Source: an uncultured Muribaculaceae bacterium (GTDB taxonomy: Bacteria > Bacteroidota > Bacteroidia > Bacteroidales > Muribaculaceae). From it: 12,605 nt of DNA. The translations under genes were made by a program, and so were the position numbers. Location: contig CAJTYC010000072.1 of assembly GCA_910584185.1 (NCBI GenBank), positions 1-12,605 on the forward strand. The letters run 5' to 3'. The notes under the pieces were generated by a model. It saw nothing but the letters and a program-made list of their open reading frames with translations, searched no databases and was not told the origin of the DNA. This document shows, piece by piece, positions 7,781-12,605 of the stretch (position 1 is its first letter; each line of letters begins with the position of its first letter).

Positions 7781-8635
7781 TTACTTACGGAGCAACAGCG
7801 CCATAGGGAGCGGCATATGGGCTTTGGCGGCGATGTTGGGCATCATCGTCATCACCACATAAGCCAAGTCGTGGCGGAGCTGCTGCACGAGAGGAGTCTT
7901 CAGCGCAGCTGGTCCTGACACAGAAACCTGTGTCTTCACCGGGTCAAGGCCGAACACCTGCATTATGTTGAAGAGATGATATCGTATGTCGTCGGGATGA
8001 TTCCAGCAGTGGGTTGCCGCCATGAGCAGAGTCTGGCAGTCGAAAGCCACAAAATCGACTTCACCGCACTTCAAGTCGTCATCGTCGCCGCCGAATGTAC
8101 GTATGTCTACATACAGTCTCGGCATGTCGGCACTGCGGTCGCGCAGGCGCTCCGCCATGACAGCGAGATGCGAATGCACACGCGCACCGGAAAAAGTGCG
8201 CTGCAGGAAGCCGTTAAGGCCGGGAGTCAACGAATAGAGGGCCGTGGCCTCACCTATGTTTTCCTGCATAAGGTCGGCCGGCGAAGCTGAATACACTTGA
8301 TTGTAAAGGCGGTCAGCCTCCTCATCGTCGTCGGCCACCACTTGTGAGGGGACCAACAGCGTGCGCGGGGTCATCACCACTATGTCGGCCGAGAAATCAT
8401 CGAGCACCTGCGGATTGTCATACACTGCATTCTCTATACGGTCAAGCAGGTTTTCGTCGCGAGGATTCCACCTGCAATCAATCACAGGCACAAGGGGCTG
8501 GTTAGGTTCGGCATGTTTCAGCCACGCGCACACGCCATATCTCGATATGCCGGCAAGAAGCCGCCAATCGGCAATGTCGCCTATACGCACTGCCCGATAG
8601 GTGCCGGGCTGCTGATTGTTGTTGGTCTCGTTCAT
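7781..8635 (-). CDS. DUF3822 family protein, function unknown
   Basis: A 284-aa protein with no signal peptide or membrane segment, so probably cytoplasmic. I assign it to DUF3822 from its position directly upstream of rsmD, its length, and its general pattern. That pattern is an N-terminal region with strand-like stretches (IVVMTPRTLLVP, about 85-96) and a middle part with HSHLAVMAERLRDR. The C-terminal half has VDFVAFDCQTLLMAATHCWNHPDDIRYHL, then VFGLDPVKTQVSVSGPA. Two paired beta-rich halves ending in a V-SGPA loop recall an actin/ASKHA-like duplicated fold, which is only a guess. An acidic run lies at VVADDDEEAD. It starts 13 nt after the MATE stop and ends 27 nt before rsmD, suggesting cotranslation and perhaps a link to ribosome or RNA biology. 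The family call is fairly firm; the function is unknown. Confidence 0.8.
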   Translation of the reverse strand: MNETNNNQQPGTYRAVRIGDIADWRLLAGISRYGVCAWLKHAEPNQPLVPVIDCRWNPRDENLLDRIENAVYDNPQVLDDFSADIVVMTPRTLLVPSQVVADDDEEADRLYNQVYSASPADLMQENIGEATALYSLTPGLNGFLQRTFSGARVHSHLAVMAERLRDRSADMPRLYVDIRTFGGDDDDLKCGEVDFVAFDCQTLLMAATHCWNHPDDIRYHLFNIMQVFGLDPVKTQVSVSGPAALKTPLVQQLRHDLAYVVMTMMPNIAAKAHMPLPMALLLRK

Positions 8636-8648
8636 ACCACAAAATTAA

Positions 8649-9962
8649 TCAATTCATTTTAATTTTGCGATATATCAACATCAATAATGCACCTCTGAGA
8701 AACAAATAAATTTCAAATCCTGTCCACAGCAAAGCCATCGAGGGAGTGCCGGCGTGCGCCAGGAATATCACGGAGAAAAATATTGCGGTGGCGGCAAGCG
8801 TGGTCAGGAAGAGCGGGCGTGTCCTTGCCCAGCCAATATAGATGCCGTCGAATATGAAAGCCATGACCGTAATGGCCGGCAGCAATGTGAGCCACAGGCT
8901 CATCCGTGAGACTTCGTCACGCACGCTGACATCATCGGTCAGCAACGACACGATCGGACGGCTGCCAAACAAGTAAATTACAGTAAACGACAAGGCCATC
9001 CACACTCCCCAGCGCATCAGGGCTTTCACCGCATCGCGCAGTGCGTCATGGCATTGCGCTCCTACAGCCTTACCCACAAGGGCCTCGCCGGCAAATGCAA
9101 AGCCATCCATAAAATAGGAGAAGAACAGGAAAAACTGGGTCATGACAGCATTGGCGGCCAGCGGCAGGTTGCCGAGGCGTGCCGACACCGAGGTCATGGC
9201 CATAGAGACCGACATGATGCAGGCCGAGCGCAGGAAGAGGTCGGCACTTACACCGAAAAATTTCCTGTAAGTTATCTTTGCGCCCCTCCCCTTTTGCGTG
9301 CACTTTGCGGACTTCCGCAATTTAATTTTCACATGCCTCACACATAGCAATATTGCAATAGCGCCACACCAAGAAGCCATGAGTGTGCCCCATATGATGC
9401 CGGCAAATCCGATGTTGAGACCGAATACCAACAGCACGCTCAGCGCTATGTTGAGCACATTCATGCCCACCGACACGAACATCGGGAGCACAGTGTTTTG
9501 CCGGCCTATGAACCAGCCGCTGCAAGCCATCACGACGAGCTGTGCCGGCGCACCCCACACTCCAATGTTGAAGTAAGTGGTGGCGAGCGCTTCCACCGTC
9601 GGTTCGGGAGAAATTATATAGAGAAAGATTTTAAGCAATGGTGTTTGCAGCAATATGACAGCCAATGCAATACACAAGCCAATCGTAATGGCCTGCCGGA
9701 GCACGGCAAACACCTCGTCATTGCTGCCCGAGCCGTAAGCCTGGGCCGTGAGTCCGCTGGTGCCGGCACGCAGGAATCCGCAGAGCCAGAATATGACATT
9801 CATCATCATGGCTCCGACTGCCACGGCACCTATGCTGGCTGCATCGCCGAGGTGTCCGGCCACAGCGGTATCGCACAGCCCCAAGAGCGGGACCGTGATA
9901 TTATTGACTATGGCCGGAAGGGCTAAGGATAGTATGGAACGGTCAATTCTTCTTAACGACAT
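8649..9962 (-). CDS. MATE family efflux transporter (DinF-like)
   Basis: Inner-membrane multidrug and toxic compound extrusion transporter, expected to export cationic or other small molecules by Na+ or H+ antiport; the substrate is unknown. The 437-aa product has about twelve hydrophobic segments. The N-terminus is typical of the DinF branch: RRIDRSILSLALPAIVNNIT, then GLCDTAVAGHLGDAASIGAVAVG and GFLRAGTSGLTAQAYGSG. The second half repeats the fold (for example NAVMTQFFLFFSYFMDGFAFAGEALVGKAVGA). A charged cytoplasmic loop with AKCTQKGRGAKI joins the halves. Its ATG lies inside the 3' end of the asparaginase gene in another frame (20-nt overlap), suggesting translational coupling. The chosen start gives the expected short hydrophilic lead before the first membrane helix. 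Confidence 0.95.
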   Translation of the reverse strand: MSLRRIDRSILSLALPAIVNNITVPLLGLCDTAVAGHLGDAASIGAVAVGAMMMNVIFWLCGFLRAGTSGLTAQAYGSGSNDEVFAVLRQAITIGLCIALAVILLQTPLLKIFLYIISPEPTVEALATTYFNIGVWGAPAQLVVMACSGWFIGRQNTVLPMFVSVGMNVLNIALSVLLVFGLNIGFAGIIWGTLMASWCGAIAILLCVRHVKIKLRKSAKCTQKGRGAKITYRKFFGVSADLFLRSACIMSVSMAMTSVSARLGNLPLAANAVMTQFFLFFSYFMDGFAFAGEALVGKAVGAQCHDALRDAVKALMRWGVWMALSFTVIYLFGSRPIVSLLTDDVSVRDEVSRMSLWLTLLPAITVMAFIFDGIYIGWARTRPLFLTTLAATAIFFSVIFLAHAGTPSMALLWTGFEIYLFLRGALLMLIYRKIKMN

Positions 9963-11100
9963 TGCTCATCTCACCTACGAGAGGGGTCTCCATGAGACGT
10001 TTCACCTCCTCGATATGGTAATTCTGGCCAAAGAGGAACATCAGCTTGGTGATTGCGGCTTCAGAAGTCAGGTCATGCCCCGGGATTACGCCAACGCCAT
10101 AGAGGCGCGAGCCGGTTTCATAACGCAGAGGGTCCACCATGCCATTGTCGCATTGCGACACATTCACAATCACTATGCCACGCTCCACAGCCTCCTTTAT
10201 TGTCTCTATAAAGGGCTTGTCGGTCGGTGCATTTCCTGCACCGTAAGTCTTGAGCACCACACCCTTGAGTCCTGGAGTGTTGAAAGCGTGTTTGAGCATT
10301 GTGGTCGTAATGCCGGGGAAAAGGCTGAGGTACATCACGTTGGTATCCATGGCGTAATGCACGCGCAGCGGGCCTTTCTCTATGGGGCGCCAAAGCACAT
10401 CTGGGCGGAAAGTAATGCCCATGCCTATCTTGGCGAGTCGCGGGAAGTTGCTGCTCTTGAAAGCGTTGAAATTGTCGGCGCTATACTTCGTGGAACGGTT
10501 GCCGCGCCACAGATAATTTTCAAAAAGAATAGCCACCTCCTCGAGCATACTGTAGCCCTGCTCATCGGTAGCTGCGGCAATCTGCAAAGCCGTGATGAGA
10601 TTTTCCTCGCCGTCGGTGCGCACCTCCCCTATCGGGAGCTGGCTGCCGGTGATCACGACCGGTTTGCGAAGATTCTCAAGCATGAAGCTCAGCGCGGAAG
10701 CGGTATAGGCCATTGTGTCGGTGCCATGAAGCACCACAAACCCATCATAATCCTCATAGAAAATCTCGATGCAAAAAGCGATATCCTGCCAATGGGCCGG
10801 CGTCATGGCCGACGAATCGAGCGGCACCTCAAACTGGAAACTGTCCACGTCGAAATCGAGGCGCTTCACCTTTGGCACATTGTCGATCAGATATTCGAAA
10901 TCGAAAGGTTCGAGGGCACCGGTATCGGGGTTTTCAATCATACCGATTGTGCCGCCAGTATAAATTATGAGAATCTTTCGGTGTGAGACACCCTCATCAA
11001 GAAATTCGGGACGGGTCACAGCCTTGATACGCGAACTCATCACCTGCTTCGGATAAGTTTTGTTCGCGGGGTACGTGTTTTGTGGGTTAGCGGCAGTCAT
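9943..11100 (-). CDS. ansA: Type I (cytoplasmic) L-asparaginase
   Basis: Hydrolyses L-asparagine to aspartate and ammonia in the cytoplasm; no signal peptide is visible, fitting type I rather than the periplasmic type II enzyme. Both active-site signatures are intact: YTGGTIGM with nucleophile-type Thr51, and HGTDTM with Thr127-Asp128. The expected lysine is Lys205 in RGNRSTKYSADN. The 385-aa product is some 35-40 residues longer than usual because of an unconserved N-terminal stretch. An in-frame ATG at residue 21 (11038-11040) would shorten it to 365 aa. The upstream start is kept because it fits the well-placed promoter about 70 nt away, but neither has a clear Shine-Dalgarno. It appears to head the operon, with the MATE gene overlapping its end. 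Confidence 0.95.
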   Translation of the reverse strand: MTAANPQNTYPANKTYPKQVMSSRIKAVTRPEFLDEGVSHRKILIIYTGGTIGMIENPDTGALEPFDFEYLIDNVPKVKRLDFDVDSFQFEVPLDSSAMTPAHWQDIAFCIEIFYEDYDGFVVLHGTDTMAYTASALSFMLENLRKPVVITGSQLPIGEVRTDGEENLITALQIAAATDEQGYSMLEEVAILFENYLWRGNRSTKYSADNFNAFKSSNFPRLAKIGMGITFRPDVLWRPIEKGPLRVHYAMDTNVMYLSLFPGITTTMLKHAFNTPGLKGVVLKTYGAGNAPTDKPFIETIKEAVERGIVIVNVSQCDNGMVDPLRYETGSRLYGVGVIPGHDLTSEAAITKLMFLFGQNYHIEEVKRLMETPLVGEMSNVVKKN

Positions 11101-11175
11101 ATGAAAGAAATTTGTTGCTTACTAAGATTTAAGGATGCCCCAGAAGAGCCGGCCGGTAGAGGAGAATACCGGATA

Positions 11176-11206
11176 CAAAAATATACAAATAAAAAGAAAA
11201 AGCAAA
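11176..11206 (-). promoter_or_regulatory. Bacteroidetes-type promoter of the asparaginase operon
   Basis: On the minus strand the -33 element TTTG (11206-11203) is followed after exactly 19 nt by TATTTTTG (11183-11176), a full match to TAnnTTTG. Transcription would begin near 11170, giving a leader of about 70 nt before the asparaginase ATG. The surrounding DNA is very A/T-rich, so a chance match is possible, but the spacing and both elements agree with the known consensus. Confidence 0.6.
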
Positions 11207-11249
11207 ATAAATCTGAAATAATATTAAATTAGTTAAAATTTTTTGTTTT

Positions 11250-11259
11250 TTGACGTCAA
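11250..11259. promoter_or_regulatory. Perfect 10-bp palindrome TTGACGTCAA
   Basis: A self-complementary decamer in otherwise A/T-rich spacer, between the terminator of the upstream gene and the asparaginase promoter. It is about 44 bp upstream of the -33 element, a distance usual for an activator site. No second copy is visible in the window, and the regulator is unknown. Confidence 0.25.
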
Positions 11260-11260
11260 T

Positions 11261-11301
11261 GAAAAAGAAGCGAGAAGAAACTAATCATTTCTTCTCGCTT
11301 C
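11261..11301 (-). terminator. Strong intrinsic terminator of the secreted-protein gene
   Basis: A perfect 14-bp stem (11267-11280 with 11288-11301, arms GAAGCGAGAAGAAA and its complement) has a 7-nt loop. On the minus strand it is followed at once by TTTTTC (11266-11261). It lies about 90 nt past the stop at 11390 and isolates that gene from the asparaginase operon. A second, bulged hairpin (11334-11358, core GACATG/CATGTC) lies between the stop and the terminator without a T-run. Confidence 0.9.
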
Positions 11302-11369
11302 ATATTATTATTAAATCAACTGAAAGTCGATTCAGTGGACATGCTTACACATGTCACTATATTGTCTTA

Positions 11370-11405
11370 TATTAGAGAACAACCTTGTATTAGAGAACTA
11401 CCTTG
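11370..11405. repeat. 18-bp tandem duplication at the 3' end of the secreted-protein gene
   Basis: Two adjacent 18-nt copies differ at one base: 11370-11387 and 11388-11405, each TATTAGAGAACWACCTTG. The copy nearer the gene contains its last codons and stop (AAG GTA GTT CTC TAA). The outer copy, in the same frame, repeats them as AAG GTT GTT CTC TAA. Confidence 0.9.
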
Positions 11406-12364
11406 GTAGCCTTGTTGCCCTTAACCTCAATGAATACGCCATTCTCGGGGTTAGCTACGCGCACACCCTGCATGTTGTAGTAAACTGGAACCTCGTCAGC
11501 GTCAGCAACGATATCTTCTACACCTGATGCGTCGATTGAAACAAGCTGACCATTTGTGAGCTGATTTGACTTTTTCTTTTCATAAAATTCCAAGTTACCC
11601 ATTACTATTACATGCATACCAACCTTAATTTGATCCTCCGCTGTGAACTTTTCATTGTTAAGGTATTTGCAACGGAAAACTGTAAGGCCTTCAGTGTCAG
11701 TTGCACTATTGCTAAGAGTAAATTCTGCATTTCCATAAGAAGTACTTACTTCCTTAATTGCTGAAATATAACCTATCACATATTTTGTAGCAGATTTTGA
11801 GCCTCCATCAGTGATATATTTGATTGCATCTGTTACAGAGTAAGGATCTTCAGCAGTGTCTCCCTTCTCGAGCTTCGGTGTTTCACCCGCTTCACCAACT
11901 GTAATAGTAAACGACACGAATTTAAGAGATTCTGGTGCAGTATATACAACTTCACTTTTTACATCTCCTGAATATATTGAAATTTCCTTGTTCTTATCTG
12001 TCAAACCTACAACCTTTCCAATTGGCATATCAGAAGGAGCGGAAATTGTCATAGTATTACTTTTGTAAATTCTGACTGTCATAATCTGATTCTGAGAAGT
12101 AGACATTGACCAATAATAAGCAGGATCAGTTTGTCCACTGCTTTTCGAGAAAGAGAAGTCAAAATCACCTAACACAAGGCTTTGTAGGGGTTGAATGTGT
12201 CTTGCCTGTCCATTTGGATACTTGTCATCTGAACCCTTTGGGATTTCAGCAATTTCAGTACCTTTGATGTCGGTGGCATCGGATACGTTGAGAGTGATAA
12301 CTTCGGCGTTGGCGAAGTTAGCTAACATGGCGACTGTGGCCATTGAGAGTAAAAACTTTTTCAT
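11390..12364 (-). CDS. Secreted OB-fold-like protein with short C-terminal sorting-like tail, function unknown
   Basis: A 324-aa exported protein that I cannot assign to a named function. Signal peptide: residues 1-20, ending ANA before EVITL. Residues about 21-160 are a beta-rich region of Ser/Thr-rich strands. Residues about 170-278 (DTAEDPYSVTDAIKYI, then YVIGYISAI, GNAEFTLSN, DQIKVGMHVIVMGNLEFY) match the OB-fold-like module common in Bacteroidetes surface proteins. Residues about 292-324 (VPVYYNMQGVRVANPENGVF, then KATKVVL) resemble the end of type IX secretion or related Bacteroidales sorting domains, but shorter than the usual 70-80 aa. The middle of the gene is visibly more A/T-rich than its neighbours, while the two ends are closer to them. 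It is a single-gene unit with its own promoter and terminator. Whether this lineage has a type IX system cannot be seen here. Confidence 0.88.
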   Translation of the reverse strand: MKKFLLSMATVAMLANFANAEVITLNVSDATDIKGTEIAEIPKGSDDKYPNGQARHIQPLQSLVLGDFDFSFSKSSGQTDPAYYWSMSTSQNQIMTVRIYKSNTMTISAPSDMPIGKVVGLTDKNKEISIYSGDVKSEVVYTAPESLKFVSFTITVGEAGETPKLEKGDTAEDPYSVTDAIKYITDGGSKSATKYVIGYISAIKEVSTSYGNAEFTLSNSATDTEGLTVFRCKYLNNEKFTAEDQIKVGMHVIVMGNLEFYEKKKSNQLTNGQLVSIDASGVEDIVADADEVPVYYNMQGVRVANPENGVFIEVKGNKATKVVL

Positions 12365-12405
12365 AAGCTGTTTTTATGGTTAAATTGTTAATAGATTCAG
12401 GTTAG

Positions 12406-12418
12406 TGCGCTTTGCGCA
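12406..12418. other. Short hairpin at the predicted 5' end of the secreted-protein mRNA
   Basis: TGCGC (12406-12410) and GCGCA (12414-12418) pair around a 3-nt loop. The hairpin would lie just after the predicted transcription start (near 12420), so it could stabilise the 5' end of the mRNA or bind a regulator. The stem is only 5 bp. Confidence 0.3.
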
Positions 12419-12426
12419 TTACTATG

Positions 12427-12457
12427 CAAAGTTAATTTAAAAAATCAGTAAAAACAA
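12427..12457 (-). promoter_or_regulatory. Bacteroidetes-type promoter of the secreted-protein gene
   Basis: On the minus strand TAACTTTG (12434-12427) fully matches TAnnTTTG. A TTG (12457-12455) lies 20 nt upstream as the -33 element. The predicted start near 12420 gives a leader of about 55 nt before the ATG at 12364. Both elements and the spacing agree with the known consensus. Confidence 0.6.
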
Positions 12458-12511
12458 TAAAAAACTGAAATAAATTTTTTGTTGTTCTTATTTGTGCTGT
12501 AAAATTCTTGT

Positions 12512-12605
12512 ACGTCGTCGCCGGAGGCTCCTCCTTCCCGGTGGCTTCGCGTCTTGGAGCGAGGGCGGTGTTAATTTTAACGTCGGCGGCGCCTCCTTTC
12601 CCCCA
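12512..12605. repeat. GC-rich intergenic repeat, cut by the window edge
   Basis: A sharply GC-rich block lies in an A/T-rich spacer. Related segments occur at 12512-12539 (begins ACGTCGTCGCCGGAGG) and 12580-12604 (begins ACGTCGGCGGCGCC). Both are preceded by an A/T-rich TAAAATT or TTAATTTTAA stretch and both run into CTCCTT(T)CCC. The offset is 68 bp, so this looks like one full unit plus part of a second of an imperfect direct repeat continuing outside the window. I see no gene in 12365-12605. Confidence 0.5.

Noticed and set aside
8640..8647. TAATTTTG on the minus strand, a TAnnTTTG match before the DUF3822 gene
   Set aside because: It ends only 4 nt from the ATG, so transcription would begin inside the coding region, and no TTG lies at the -33 distance. 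Likely chance in an A/T-rich gap.
9748..10986. 412-codon open frame on the plus strand
   Set aside because: Antisense to the asparaginase gene and the MATE start; the active-site motifs on the minus strand decide it.
12432..12603. Open frame on the minus strand from the window edge to TAA at 12434-12432
   Set aside because: About 57 codons without a start in view, crossing the repeat block and running into the predicted promoter; the peptide looks like translated repeat and A/T-rich spacer.

Overview
The window reads as a chromosomal segment from a member of the order Bacteroidales. A Muribaculaceae-like gut lineage is my best guess, but this is inference. Grounds: a DUF3822-family gene directly upstream of rsmD; a fused RibBA; a secreted protein ending in a short sorting-domain-like tail; and two promoters matching the Bacteroidetes pattern TTTG/TTG - about 19-20 nt - TAnnTTTG rather than the E. 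coli one. All ten convincing genes lie on the minus strand, so transcription runs from high to low coordinates.

From upstream to downstream: (1) 12605-12365 is non-coding, with a GC-rich partial repeat at the window edge and then a promoter. (2) 12364-11390 encodes a secreted OB-fold-like protein of unknown function, followed by a strong intrinsic terminator (11261-11301). (3) A well-formed promoter at 11176-11206 precedes a probable operon: type I L-asparaginase (11100-9943), a MATE/DinF-like exporter overlapping it by 20 nt, a DUF3822 protein (13 nt gap), 16S rRNA methyltransferase RsmD (27 nt gap), RibBA (90 nt gap) and a secreted S9 prolyl-oligopeptidase (12 nt gap). (4) An inverted array of 9-nt repeats fills most of the 100-nt gap before ispE (3018-2125). 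(5) After a 104-nt regulatory-looking gap come the chaperone genes grpE and dnaJ (2020-108). (6) The first 107 bases are non-coding, with a perfect hairpin at the edge.

Functionally this is mostly core metabolism and housekeeping: riboflavin synthesis, isoprenoid precursor synthesis (MEP pathway), ribosome modification, the DnaK co-chaperone pair, peptide and asparagine catabolism, and an efflux pump. I see no phage, insertion sequence, CRISPR array, tRNA, rRNA or defence cassette, and no gene set that supports a new biological system. The unusual material is in the intergenic DNA: the inverted 9-nt repeat array, the edge repeats, an in-frame duplication of the stop-proximal codons of the secreted protein, and an inverted repeat in the grpE-dnaJ promoter region.
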